DNA of 64,000 bases, from NCBI GenBank assembly GCA_040387555.1, contig JAZKDO010000003.1, forward strand, positions 310,001-374,000, in the 5' to 3' direction. The first letter of the stretch is position 1; every line of letters begins with the position of its first letter. Origin of the DNA: UBA4416 sp040387555 (GTDB taxonomy: Bacteria; Bacteroidota; Bacteroidia; B-17B0; Aurantibacillaceae). Made by a program: the position numbers and the translations under genes. Below the pieces are notes generated by a model that worked only from the letters and a program-made list of their open reading frames with translations, did no database searches and was not told the DNA's origin. Positions 28,368 through 37,267 of this stretch are shown here, in pieces.

Positions 28368-30248
28368 TTATTTTAACAATGTAATATGCCCAACATAATG
28401 CTCAGTTAATTGATTCTTATAAGTTACATCAATTACATAAACATATACATCTTGTTGTTCTAATACATTATTTTTTTCGCCACTCCATTTAGCTTGCGGG
28501 CTATTACACTCCGCTATTTTTTGTCCCCATCGGTTATAAATTTTTAAATTATAAAATTCAATCGGGCAAACGGTTTTTACTTCAAACTCATCATTTAAGC
28601 CATCATTGTTTGGCGTAAATGCATTGGGAATAAATAGACATTTATCACACTTTTCAAAAGTAACTTGTATGCTTTTATTAACTCCACCGCATTTGTTTTT
28701 GACCTGTAATGTATAAAGCCCTCCGGTATCTGCAACAATAAATGAAGATGTTTGTTCCGTGTTCCATAAATAAAAATACAATGGATTATAAGGAACACCA
28801 ATGGTAGCTAATTTTTTTTCGCAAACAACTGTGTCAATTGGCAATGTAATTTCAGGTATCGGAAAAATGGTTACACTTACAGTATGTTTATTACTCTCGC
28901 AGTTATTAATACTTTGTGTAAGATAAAATGTATACACCTGTGCAGTCTCGCTTGAAAGTATAGGAGCAGTGGTAGTTATAGTACTTGTTGCCGTTTCGTA
29001 CCACAGTATATTTTGTCCTTCTACATTAAGATGTAGATCTAAATTGTTTTGGCAGAAGGCAGTATCATTTGCTGTTGGCGGTAGTGGGCTGGCATTAAAG
29101 GTAACTATTACCGTATCTTTAAAAATACCACAAGCATAATTGGCTGTAAAATGGTAAGTACCACTTTGTGTTGCACTAATACTTTGTGTATATATTCCCG
29201 TGTTCCATAAATAAGAAGAAAAACCTGGTGGTGCATTTAAAATTAATGTTCCTTGGTTTTGACATAAAATAGTGTCTTTTAAAACAGTGGTTGGTAAACT
29301 GCTAGTTGTTTTTACTTTTATGGTATCAGTTAAACTACCACAACCATTGGCGGTACATTTTACCCAATAGGTACCTGCCTGCGTAGCATTTATAGTTTGT
29401 GTAGTAACTCCAGTGCTCCATTTAATGCTATCATAACCTAAAGGTGCGGTTAGCAATAGAGGCATTTGGTTTTGGCACAATAAGGTATCTTTTCCTAAAT
29501 TAGGCCTACGCAATACAAAGGGAGTTACATTAACTTCATCTACATAATATCCTAAATCATCTGTTGTTGGCGGCTGAAAATTAACATTACAAGCATTTAT
29601 CACATGAATAAAAGAACTACCACTGGCAGCGTCTGATAAAAAGTTACCGATAGTAATATGCATTTCGCCACCGTGTGCTTTATAAATACCACTTACTTGT
29701 TGCCAATTTAATGTATCGTTTATCTGTATAGAACTTTTTATTTGAGGCGTAAAGCCCAATAATACGTTGGTAAGACCATTATTAAAAGCTAATAGAGTAT
29801 CGTTTATATATGCACCAACTGCATTTGAACTCCAATTACTTCCATTTATTTGATTTAACCAAAAACTAACACAATATAAACTGTCCTTTTTTAAAGGACT
29901 GCTAAAATTACCTTGCAAATAGGTTCTTATATCTTGCCCACTAATCGCACTTCTTACTAAAACTCGAGAATATCCTTGCCCTGCTTTAGGTTGTTGGAAA
30001 TTACAATTATCATTGCCTGGCACTACGTACGATGGATGAGAAGAACAAGTGTTAAGAATATTAATTGCACCATAATTTAAAAAACTTGTCCAGTCGGGGA
30101 CATTATTACTGCCTTGCGGAGCAATTCCCGGGCACAATACAAATTGCTCAAACGATGGGTTTTTAACGAGGTTTTGAGCTTGGGCGGTCGTAAGATAACC
30201 TAAAATGAGTGTCAAAAATAATATAGAGTATAATTTACCTAATTGCAC
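28368..30248 (-). CDS. Cassette 22: large T9SS cargo with CHU_C-type C-terminal domain
   Basis: 626 residues. Signal peptide up to TTAQAQNLVKNPSFEQFVLC; the first 240 residues form a lectin-like jelly roll (NPSFEQ start, YCVSFWLNQ). Three or four Ig/PKD-like repeats follow (DTLLCQNQMPLLL, DTILCQNQGTLILN, DTVVCEKKLA), each carrying a CQN or similar motif. The end is a gliding-motility-type sorting domain: IPNAFTPNNDGLNDEF, then IYNRWGQKI. It is predicted to be T9SS-exported and surface-attached. The start is GTG at 30248, directly after an in-frame stop. It is the largest protein in the array. Confidence 0.88.
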   Translation of the reverse strand: MQLGKLYSILFLTLILGYLTTAQAQNLVKNPSFEQFVLCPGIAPQGSNNVPDWTSFLNYGAINILNTCSSHPSYVVPGNDNCNFQQPKAGQGYSRVLVRSAISGQDIRTYLQGNFSSPLKKDSLYCVSFWLNQINGSNWSSNAVGAYINDTLLAFNNGLTNVLLGFTPQIKSSIQINDTLNWQQVSGIYKAHGGEMHITIGNFLSDAASGSSFIHVINACNVNFQPPTTDDLGYYVDEVNVTPFVLRRPNLGKDTLLCQNQMPLLLTAPLGYDSIKWSTGVTTQTINATQAGTYWVKCTANGCGSLTDTIKVKTTSSLPTTVLKDTILCQNQGTLILNAPPGFSSYLWNTGIYTQSISATQSGTYHFTANYACGIFKDTVIVTFNASPLPPTANDTAFCQNNLDLHLNVEGQNILWYETATSTITTTAPILSSETAQVYTFYLTQSINNCESNKHTVSVTIFPIPEITLPIDTVVCEKKLATIGVPYNPLYFYLWNTEQTSSFIVADTGGLYTLQVKNKCGGVNKSIQVTFEKCDKCLFIPNAFTPNNDGLNDEFEVKTVCPIEFYNLKIYNRWGQKIAECNSPQAKWSGEKNNVLEQQDVYVYVIDVTYKNQLTEHYVGHITLLK

Positions 30249-30355
30249 TTAGAAATATTTATAAACAATTTCTCTATAACGAATAAGAAGTGAATTTATT
30301 GTTTATAAATAAAACTTTGATTTAGAGGAATTTTTGAAAATCTAAATTAATGCCA

Positions 30356-30539
30356 TACGCCTGTGGCTTGCGCCTTTGACTGAGCGAAGAGAGATGCGCA
30401 AAAAGTGCTGAAAGCACGCCTTATCGTTTAGGGCTGATAATTTAGCTTATTTGGTTTTTGTCGGGTACCGCAAAAACAAATGTGCTTAATTGTGATAGCC
30501 AAAACGGGTTTGGAAAACCCGCAAAGAGGGGAGGAAAGC
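30356..30539. repeat. Structured repeat M1, copy c (cassette 22 leader)
   Basis: Starts TACGCCTGTGGCTTGCGC. Hairpins: GCGC/GCGC, GTGCTGAAAGCAC, and CGGGTTTGGAAAACCCG. It ends in GAGGGGAGGAAAG. The remaining part of 30249-30678 is homologous to 27505-27645 and has no gene. Confidence 0.7.
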
Positions 30540-30678
30540 AAAAAACTAAAAACTGTTACTGTTCCCTAGAATGTTTCATTGGAACCCTGTTCTTGTCTTG
30601 ATTTAATTTTCTTGGAACATAAAACTTAAATGTCTAGCGTAAAAGTATCGTTGGGATTTTCATCAGGCGCATTGAACA

Positions 30679-30845
30679 TAACGTTTTTGAGCTACCAGTA
30701 GAGCGGTTTGAAACCGCTCTCTATCGAAATGTTCTTAACAATGATACAATGTTTAATAGACATTTGCAAAACCAAAATTAAATAATTGTCTACCGCTTTT
30801 GCAAATGCCAGAGAAGAATGCCCGCATTTTTTATAGGTGCGGTTA
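30679..30845 (-). repeat. attC21 (mosaic)
   Basis: 167 bp. Left arm CTACCAGTAGAGCGG, right arm CCCGCATTTTTTATAGG: classes mixed. -7 CAATGATA at 30739-30746, one base off consensus. Cassette 21 pair TGCGG / CCGCA, exact. Confidence 0.85.
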
Positions 30846-30853
30846 TGCGGTCG

Positions 30854-31486
30854 TTATTTATTTTCCAGTTTATTAAATATATTGTCATAATTAACATACA
30901 TAATTTTCACTTTGTCTGTTATCGCCAACGCAACATTTTGCTTTATACTATTTATAAGTCTTTTTGAGTGGCGCTTAGTGCATTTATTCCAATAAACAAA
31001 AACATAATAGTCTTGGTTTTTAGATGCTGCTATGCTAGTAGATAAACCTACGGGGCGCAAATAACTTAGTTGTTTTTTTAAATTAAGAATTGTGTCTATT
31101 GGTGCTTGGTCTTTTGGTAAGAACGTTTCTAAATTTCCATTTCTATTCCATTTTATATTTGGGAAACCACCTGCATAACAATTTATATAAAACTTAACTA
31201 GTTGTCCTGTAGAGTCAAAGTATAATGCCTGCAAAGGCTGAACATGATTTTTTCTCTGCGCTTTTAATAGCGTAGTGTCAATGTTTAATATATAAGAAAG
31301 ATAGGTTGTGTCTAAGCGATAATTTTCACTTTGGTCTACTTTAAATGACTTAGATGTTTTTACTATTTGGCTGTCTGAAAGTTTTTTGGCGTCTTTAATA
31401 CCAAAAATTGATTGTACAATTGTCATGCAACTGGTTAGAAAAATTGTCGATGATAGTATTATTATTGTCTGAAGTAGTTTTGTCAT
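30854..31486 (-). CDS. Cassette 21: lipoprotein, family unknown
   Basis: 210 residues from the ATG at 31486. An apparent N-terminal extension upstream is only translated attC. The leader MTKLLQTIIILSSTIFLTSC ends in a lipobox. The mature part (LQALYFDSTGQLVKFYINCY, then YYVFVYWNKCTKRHSKRL) is mixed alpha/beta with no recognised domain. The start is 13 bp from the cassette core and the stop 9 bp from attC21. Confidence 0.7.
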   Translation of the reverse strand: MTKLLQTIIILSSTIFLTSCMTIVQSIFGIKDAKKLSDSQIVKTSKSFKVDQSENYRLDTTYLSYILNIDTTLLKAQRKNHVQPLQALYFDSTGQLVKFYINCYAGGFPNIKWNRNGNLETFLPKDQAPIDTILNLKKQLSYLRPVGLSTSIAASKNQDYYVFVYWNKCTKRHSKRLINSIKQNVALAITDKVKIMYVNYDNIFNKLENK

Positions 31487-31498
31487 AATAATGCCGCA

Positions 31499-31668
31499 TA
31501 ACGTTTTGGAGCTACCGGCAGTGCGGCTCAAGGCACTTTTCAACCGAATACTCCTGACAAAGATAGAATGTTTCTAGGCATTTGCAATGCAAAATGAATG
31601 TCTTTCGCGAAGCGGCATTTATTGCAAATGCTTTGATGTCCGCCCGCATTGCCCGGTAGGTGCTGTTA
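31499..31668 (-). repeat. attC20 (class I)
   Basis: 170 bp. Arms GCTACCGGCAGTGCGG and CCGCCCGCATTGCCCGGTAG. -7 CAAAGATA at 31558-31565. Cassette 20 pair GCTGC / GCAGC, exact. Confidence 0.93.
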
Positions 31669-31679
31669 GCTGCTGCTTT

Positions 31680-32309
31680 TTATTCTGTTGGAGCGATTAT
31701 CATTACCGTCATAAATAGCGCAAAAATTATAACTCCAATTATTAGAGGGGTCCAAATTTTACGTTTTCTATATGGAGTGTCTACACCGATAAATTTTTTC
31801 CAGAAAACATAATTCAAAATTAATGCGCCTCCAAAGCTTGTCATTAGAGTAAGTCCAGTATTACGTGGAATGAATGAAAGAGCATAAAGTTGAACAGCGG
31901 TATATGCGATACCGAAAACAATTGTTAAAGTGACAGATTTTTGAGATGAAGCGCGTTTCATATTCATTGCCATAAGAATGGAACCGAACAATACTCCAAA
32001 AGCAATTGAGAAACCATTGATGGCTTTTTGTGAATAGAGCTCAACGGCATTAATATCGTCAACAATGTTCTTGTCCCACTTTTGTCCTCCATCGGAGTCC
32101 GCAACTCGTTGTCTGCTGATTTCTTGTTGCTTTTCGAGGTCATTCACAATTTGGGTGAACTCCTCGTCTGTAAATGTCCGCCCACGCTTTTTTAATTCGT
32201 CAATAGCTGCGTGAACAGCAACTGAACTAAATTTATTTCTATTGTCAATGTATTCTTGAAGTCCAGCGTCGGACTTCGTTGTCATTAATTTTACGAAATC
32301 TATTTCCAT
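31680..32309 (-). CDS. Cassette 20: four-helix membrane protein
   Basis: 209 residues. A cytosolic N-terminus (DFVKLMTTKSDAGLQEYIDN) and an AAIDELKKRGRTFTDEE segment precede four hydrophobic helices (about 100-205). The N-terminal pattern of Leu-x-x-Ile/Tyr-Ile followed by Ala-Ile-x-Glu-Leu resembles the start of the cassette 4 protein. The function is unknown. The cassette is compact: stop 12 bp from attC20, start 26 bp from attC19. Confidence 0.7.
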   Translation of the reverse strand: MEIDFVKLMTTKSDAGLQEYIDNRNKFSSVAVHAAIDELKKRGRTFTDEEFTQIVNDLEKQQEISRQRVADSDGGQKWDKNIVDDINAVELYSQKAINGFSIAFGVLFGSILMAMNMKRASSQKSVTLTIVFGIAYTAVQLYALSFIPRNTGLTLMTSFGGALILNYVFWKKFIGVDTPYRKRKIWTPLIIGVIIFALFMTVMIIAPTE

Positions 32310-32334
32310 TTGTGTGTGTGTCTAAAGTTGCAGC

Positions 32335-32504
32335 TAACGTTTTGGAGCTACCGGCAGTGCGGCTCAAGGCACTTTTCAACCGAATACTCCTGACAAAGAT
32401 AGAATGTTTCTAGGCATTTGCAATGCAAAATGAATGTCTTTCGCGGAGCGGCATTTATTGCAAATGTTTTGATGTCCGCCCGCATTGCCCGGTAGGTGCT
32501 GTTA
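32335..32504 (-). repeat. attC19 (class I)
   Basis: 170 bp, nearly identical to attC20. -7 CAAAGATA at 32394-32401. Cassette 19 pair GCAGT / ACTGC, exact. The TAA of its core is the stop codon of the cassette 19 gene. Confidence 0.93.
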
Positions 32505-33068
32505 GCAGTTCGGGCTTTTTTCTTCTCGTTGTTTAGCTGCGTCATAGCTGTCAACTAACAATTTGTGCAGGTCGTTAAATGAAATTTTTAAACCGTTTGA
32601 TGTGATGCTTAGAGGCGAACCATACATTTTAAAATTCACTTCCATCATTTTCTTTTTGAATGCGCTTGTCTGTCTATTTATATAGTCCTCAGGATTTTTA
32701 ACCTGTAGCATAACAAATTTTTGGCTATTTACTTTGAGTACTGAAATATTTAATATTTCAGACCAAAGTATTTGTCCTCCTGAAACACCACTGGAATTGT
32801 CGCTTAAACCTAAGTCGTCAATTATTAATCCAGGCTTATTGTCCGCAAGTTTACGGATGAAAATTATAACACCGAGTCCAAAGAAAATTATTGATGCGTA
32901 GCCTGCTATGAGAATTGTTGTCGGACTATAACGGTGATAGTTTTGATTTGCTGGCGGATTAATAACAAGCCAAAGTCCAAGCGCAACGAAAGTCAAAGAA
33001 CCAACTAACATTAATAGTAGTTTTATTTTGCTAAGTTGAATTTCTATTTGTTGTCTAATTAATGCCAT
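32502..33068 (-). CDS. Cassette 19: STM3941-like membrane protein
   Basis: 188 residues. Two helices (about 18-38 and 50-72) precede a PH-like beta domain: PGLIIDDLGLSDNSS, ILWSEILNISVLKV. This layout matches the small STM3941-type family seen in many Bacteroidota; its function is unknown. The stop codon lies inside the attC core (TAAC at 32501-32504), so the cassette carries no spare bases at its 3' end. Confidence 0.72.
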   Translation of the reverse strand: MALIRQQIEIQLSKIKLLLMLVGSLTFVALGLWLVINPPANQNYHRYSPTTILIAGYASIIFFGLGVIIFIRKLADNKPGLIIDDLGLSDNSSGVSGGQILWSEILNISVLKVNSQKFVMLQVKNPEDYINRQTSAFKKKMMEVNFKMYGSPLSITSNGLKISFNDLHKLLVDSYDAAKQREEKSPNC

Positions 33069-33115
33069 AATTTATTTTCAGTCCATTTTACATAGTGTCG
33101 CTCAAGCCTGACTGC

Positions 33116-33281
33116 TAACGGATTGCAGCTATAAGAAGTGCGGGTTTGAAACCGTTTTCTACCGAATAGCTAATATCAAAGCTAAATGTTTATTGGCCAT
33201 TTGCAAAGCGAAAATTAATTAATTGTCTACCGCTTTTGCAAATGCCTTGCAGAATGCCCGCATTTTTGGTAGGTGCTGTTA
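33116..33281 (-). repeat. attC18 (mosaic)
   Basis: 166 bp. The left arm is class II (GCTATAAGAAGTGCGGG), the right arm class III (CCCGCATTTTTGGTAG), leaving an internal mismatch. -7 CAAAGCTA at 33177-33184. Cassette 18 pair TAACC / GGTTA, exact. Confidence 0.88.
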
Positions 33282-33319
33282 TAACCTGTAGGGTGCCCCA
33301 ATGCTCAATACGTCCAGGT

Positions 33320-33859
33320 CTAAAGAAGTTTTAGCTTCATTGCAACCACCTTGTCACGTGAAAAACTTAGAATAAGACGATTTGTTTCGTTGGATACCCA
33401 AAGTTGTCCATTACGCACCTTTTTCGTAATTTTTTTGTCTAATAGTTTAAAGACTTGTTTGGATGTCAAACCAACTGCAATGTGATTTAAAGTTAGATTG
33501 GTGGATGTAATAGAGAAATTTTGGATAAGCCATTTGCCGTTCAATTTTTTAAACGAATATCTATCAAGTGAATTTTCGACAGTAAGAACGCTGTCAATTT
33601 TATCACTTTGATAAATTACTAAAGTCTTTATGAATGTGCTGTCATATAATTCATCCGAATAAGCAAACGCTTTCAATATACTGTCAATATATTCAGGATT
33701 TATTATTGAAAATTCCGGGTCAGTTGGAGGCAAATCTAAGTCCATTGTTTTGCTACATGAAACATTCATGCGAATAACCTTGTCGAATTTAGCATTCGAT
33801 TGTGCTTGTCCAATGATGGTCAAATAAAGGAATATGATTGTCAATGTAATGTTTCTCAT
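33320..33859 (-). CDS. Cassette 18: secreted protein, unknown family
   Basis: 179 residues. Signal peptide MRNITLTIIFLYLTIIGQAQ. The middle (ESILKAF-like helices, YSFKKLNGKWLIQNFSIT) resembles NTF2-like or DUF3828-like periplasmic proteins, but I cannot assign it. The C-terminus VSNETNRLILSFSRDKVVAM is beta-rich. It lies in cassette 18 with its start 22 bp from attC17. Confidence 0.65.
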   Translation of the reverse strand: MRNITLTIIFLYLTIIGQAQSNAKFDKVIRMNVSCSKTMDLDLPPTDPEFSIINPEYIDSILKAFAYSDELYDSTFIKTLVIYQSDKIDSVLTVENSLDRYSFKKLNGKWLIQNFSITSTNLTLNHIAVGLTSKQVFKLLDKKITKKVRNGQLWVSNETNRLILSFSRDKVVAMKLKLL

Positions 33860-33880
33860 TTTGTCGCACCCTATTGGTTA

Positions 33881-34051
33881 TAACGTTTTGGAGCTACCGG
33901 CAGTGCGGTTCAAGGGACTTTTCAACCGAATACTCCTGACAAAGATAGAATGTTTCTAGGCATTTGCAATGCAAAAATGAATGTCTTTCGCGGAGCGACA
34001 TTTATTGCAAATGCTTTGATGTCCGCCCGCATTGCCCGGTAGGTGCTGTTA
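33881..34051 (-). repeat. attC17 (class I)
   Basis: 171 bp, with one extra A in the centre. -7 CAAAGATA at 33940-33947. Cassette 17 pair GGGGC / GCCCC, exact. Confidence 0.93.
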
Positions 34052-34162
34052 GGGGCTGTGGTTTACATTTATCCCACCATGTCAACTACTAAAAATTAGG
34101 TCTTAGCGAATGGTGTGAAAGACATGGCTTTGTTTTCATAACTTTAAACAAAACCTGTTAGA

Positions 34163-35680
34163 ATGAAAAAAATCATACTATTTGTTTGTTGTATTTTAAA
34201 TATTACTGTCTATGCACAGCAGTGGGAATGGGCGAAAACTGTAGATATTAATTTACCAATAAATTTGAACGGTGAGGTTCGTCTTGCAACAGATAAAGTT
34301 GGTAATTTTTATTTGAGTTACATTAATTGGGATAGTAATTCCGGAAATCCAGATGGCGCAACAGTTGCAAAATATGATTTTATTGGCAATAAGCTTTGGC
34401 AAAAAGACTTCACTACAAAAATGAGAATAAAAGACATTGCTTCTGACAGTTTTGGTGCATTATATATAGCTGGTGATTTTAGAGACACCATTTTGGTGGA
34501 CAATGTTTCTCTCATTAGTAATGGATATAATGATGCATTCCTTGCTAAATTTAACTCAAGTGGGAATCTTCAATGGATAAAGAAAAGTGGCGGGCTTTAT
34601 AATGACTCAGGTAGTGGATTATGCCTTGATACAAAAGGAAATATTTATATGACAGGTGAACATTCTGATGGCAACTGGAATTATGGTAATGTATCAAACA
34701 TGACAGTTTCAAAGTTTGATTCTTCAGGAAATTTACTTCTTTTTAAATCATCCAATACACCACTGCAGAGTTTTCATGGTTTTGCTCGCGGCGAAAAAAT
34801 CAAACTTGATAATTTCGGGAATATACTTGTGTTGGGTAGTTTTAGTTTTCTTATGCAAATTGACACTTTGTCTTTGAATGATGGAAGTATTTATGGCGCT
34901 CAGTTCATTTGCAAGCTGGATACAGCAGGACAAATCAAATGGCTCAAGCAAACCGCTTCGTCGAGCTCGGAATTAAATGATTTTATTCTGGGAGATGATA
35001 ATACCATATTTGCAACGGGAGAAAGACAATGGACTAATGGATCATGGACAATTACTAAAAGATTGGATATATTCGGTAATTCACTTTGGAATCAGGGATG
35101 TGGATTGCATTGTGGGTATTATAGTGATGGTACATTGAATGGCATTGCAAATGATTCTACAAATATTATAGTTTACGGTGATGGAAGTTGTCATGGACTT
35201 TTATTAGTAAAATATGCTTTTGATGGAAGTTTAGTTTATCTCGATACCATTCATGCAATTAACTACATTAAAGGAAAGAGTATTGTCCGGGATTTAAATG
35301 GAAAATACCTTATAAGCGGATTTATTCAAGGCGCTATTAAACTTGGTAGTGATTCTATTTATTCATCAACCAATAAAATTTTTATTGCTAAATTTTCTGA
35401 TAATGCATCTATAACTTCCATTAAAAATCAAGGCCAAATTTTTGAATTATTAAAAGTTTTCCCGAATCCGTCTTCGGGAGTTTTCACCGTTGACATGTAC
35501 AACCATTTGGAGGCAACAACAATTGTTGTCCGAGATGTATTGGGAAACTGTTTATTTGAGAAAAATTGTCGAAATGAAGCAAGCCCTACAATTAGTTTAA
35601 GCAATCTAACAAAAGGAATTTATTTCATTGAAATTGTGTCTGAAGAAATAAGGTCAGTAAACAAAATTGTCGTACAGTAG
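34163..35680 (+). CDS. Cassette 17: SBBP-like repeat T9SS cargo, reversed in the array
   Basis: 505 residues. Signal peptide MKKIILFVCCILNITVYA; then beta-propeller-like repeats of the SBBP kind (DAFLAKFNSSGNLQWIKK, QFICKLDTAGQIKWLKQ, IFIAKFSDNA). A T9SS type A domain ends it (LLKVFPNPSSGVFTVDM, KGIYFIEIV). It is the only cassette gene read rightward, so it opposes the attC16 and attC17 promoters and must carry its own. The 110 bp between attC17 and the ATG are enough for one, but I see no clear motif. Confidence 0.85.
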   Translation: MKKIILFVCCILNITVYAQQWEWAKTVDINLPINLNGEVRLATDKVGNFYLSYINWDSNSGNPDGATVAKYDFIGNKLWQKDFTTKMRIKDIASDSFGALYIAGDFRDTILVDNVSLISNGYNDAFLAKFNSSGNLQWIKKSGGLYNDSGSGLCLDTKGNIYMTGEHSDGNWNYGNVSNMTVSKFDSSGNLLLFKSSNTPLQSFHGFARGEKIKLDNFGNILVLGSFSFLMQIDTLSLNDGSIYGAQFICKLDTAGQIKWLKQTASSSSELNDFILGDDNTIFATGERQWTNGSWTITKRLDIFGNSLWNQGCGLHCGYYSDGTLNGIANDSTNIIVYGDGSCHGLLLVKYAFDGSLVYLDTIHAINYIKGKSIVRDLNGKYLISGFIQGAIKLGSDSIYSSTNKIFIAKFSDNASITSIKNQGQIFELLKVFPNPSSGVFTVDMYNHLEATTIVVRDVLGNCLFEKNCRNEASPTISLSNLTKGIYFIEIVSEEIRSVNKIVVQ

Positions 35681-35713
35681 TTGTCTTCTAGTGTGTCACT
35701 CAACCATTGCCCC

Positions 35714-35883
35714 TAACGTTTTGGAGCTACCGGCAGTGCGGCTCAAGGCACTTTTCAACCGAATACTCCTGACAAAGATAGAATGTTTCTAGGCATTTGC
35801 AATGCAAAATGAATGTCTTTCGCGGAGCGGCATTTATTGCAAATGCTTTGGTGTCCGCCCGCATTGCCCGGTAGGTGCTGTTA
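35714..35883 (-). repeat. attC16 (class I)
   Basis: 170 bp, near-identical to attC1. -7 CAAAGATA at 35773-35780; it points into the 3' end of the reversed cassette 17. Cassette 16 pair TGTGC / GCACA, exact, with 16 of 18 bases matching over the extended ends. Confidence 0.93.
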
Positions 35884-35926
35884 TGTGCTTTTTGTTGTAC
35901 TTAGCTTATGAATTGCTTTCGTTAGT

Positions 35927-36184
35927 TTAGCGTTCATCTTTTTTCTCTTTGGGCTTTTTGTCACGCATTACATATCCAAATCCCATAAACATTATTCCAA
36001 TACAAGTCATTCCTTTTCCATTAATTATTCCAGTACCGTATCGGTTACCAAATCTTCCCATAGTTACACCCGACGATATTTGGTCGGTCATTTCGAAATA
36101 GATTCCTGCAACAAAAATGACTAATCCAACTAAGCCCAGGATGACGCTTAGTGTCAGATAGTCTAAAAGGCTTTTGTTTTTCAT
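35927..36184 (-). CDS. Cassette 16: small two-helix membrane protein
   Basis: 85 residues. Helices at about 8-30 (LTLSVILGLVGLVIFVAGIY) and 57-72 (MTCIGIMFMGFGYVM) with a Gly/Arg-rich loop between (GRFGNRYGTG) and a lysine-rich cytosolic tail. No family recognised. A small inner-membrane protein with both ends in the cytosol is inferred from the positive charges. Confidence 0.62.
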   Translation of the reverse strand: MKNKSLLDYLTLSVILGLVGLVIFVAGIYFEMTDQISSGVTMGRFGNRYGTGIINGKGMTCIGIMFMGFGYVMRDKKPKEKKDER

Positions 36185-36218
36185 TATTTATTTCGGTGTA
36201 CTGTCAACAAATTGCACA

Positions 36219-36385
36219 TAACGTTTTGGAGCTATAAGAAGTGCGGTTTTGAAACCGTTTTCTGCCGAATAGCTAATAACAAAGCTAAATGTTTATTGGC
36301 CATTTGCAAAGCGAAAATTAATGAATTGTCTACCGCTTTTGCAAATGCCAGAGCCGAATGCCCGCATTTTTTATAGGTGCGGTTA
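36219..36385 (-). repeat. attC15 (class II)
   Basis: 167 bp. Arms GCTATAAGAAGTGCGG and CCCGCATTTTTTATAGG. -7 CAAAGCTA at 36280-36287. Cassette 15 pair TGCAC / GTGCA, exact. Confidence 0.93.
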
Positions 36386-36395
36386 TGCACAGTAA

Positions 36396-37016
36396 TTATA
36401 ATCTATAAACAATAGATAGCAACACAAGTCTATTGTCGACCCCTGCACTTAGGTTTTCTGAAATAACATTTGAATATGGCGTATAATTATTGTTATAGGC
36501 TTGATGATTAAAACTTATGTTAGGATTTATTTCAGCGGCAACTAATATATTTGAATTTACATTAAATAGAATGCCCAAAGAATAGGGGATTGAAAACCTA
36601 TAAGTTTGCACTGTGCTTTTTAGGTCGGAAGGAGAAATGAGCGGGTCTTGCCTTCTTGAAATACTTTCATTGTATATAAAGCTTAAATTTGGTCCGTGAA
36701 ACAGAGAGAATTTTTTTGTTAAATGCTTTCTAAATTCTATACCTAGTTCTAGCCCGCCAGAATAATATGTATTAAATGAAGGGGATAGATTCGGGTCTTG
36801 CATAACTTGTGAATTTTCAGAATATCCTAGACTTACAAGACCGATTTTGAAATATGTTTTCTTTACAATTTGACGCTTGTATTTTAATTGTAATGTTACT
36901 GGCGAAAAGTCAGCAAGAGTCAAATAATATTCTTTAATTTTAGTTTTTACAGTGTCTTGTCCAAATGAGGTTAAACTGTAAACACAAATAAAAAGTACGG
37001 TGATTATTTTCTTCAT
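36396..37016 (-). CDS. Cassette 15: outer-membrane beta-barrel-like protein
   Basis: 206 residues from the ATG at 37016. Signal peptide MKKIITVLFICVYSLTSFGQ. About eight amphipathic strands follow (VTLQLKYKRQIVKKTYFKIG, GLELGIEFRKHL, FSLFHGPNLSFIYN) and the chain ends in VLLSIVYRL, a hydrophobic-aromatic terminal strand typical of barrels. The barrel is inferred from strand pattern, not from a named family. Confidence 0.68.
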   Translation of the reverse strand: MKKIITVLFICVYSLTSFGQDTVKTKIKEYYLTLADFSPVTLQLKYKRQIVKKTYFKIGLVSLGYSENSQVMQDPNLSPSFNTYYSGGLELGIEFRKHLTKKFSLFHGPNLSFIYNESISRRQDPLISPSDLKSTVQTYRFSIPYSLGILFNVNSNILVAAEINPNISFNHQAYNNNYTPYSNVISENLSAGVDNRLVLLSIVYRL

Positions 37017-37062
37017 AATTGTCAATTGTTTTGTCTGCGTTTATTTTTTCTATTATTGTGCA

Positions 37063-37232
37063 TAACGTTTTGGAGCTACCGGCAGTGCGGCTCAAGGCAC
37101 TTTTCAACCGAATGCTCCTGACAAAGATAGAATGTTTCTAGGCATTTGCAATGCAAAATGAATGTCTTTCGCGAAGCGGCATTTATTGCAAATGCTTTGG
37201 TGTCCGCCCGCATTGCCCGGTAGGTGCTGTTA
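37063..37232 (-). repeat. attC14 (class I)
   Basis: 170 bp. -7 CAAAGATA at 37122-37129. Cassette 14 pair CTAGC / GCTAG, exact; here the base after GTTA is C, showing that only GTTA is invariant. Confidence 0.93.
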
Positions 37233-37267
37233 CTAGCTGTAAGGCACACCTGGTCGATGTCGTCAAC

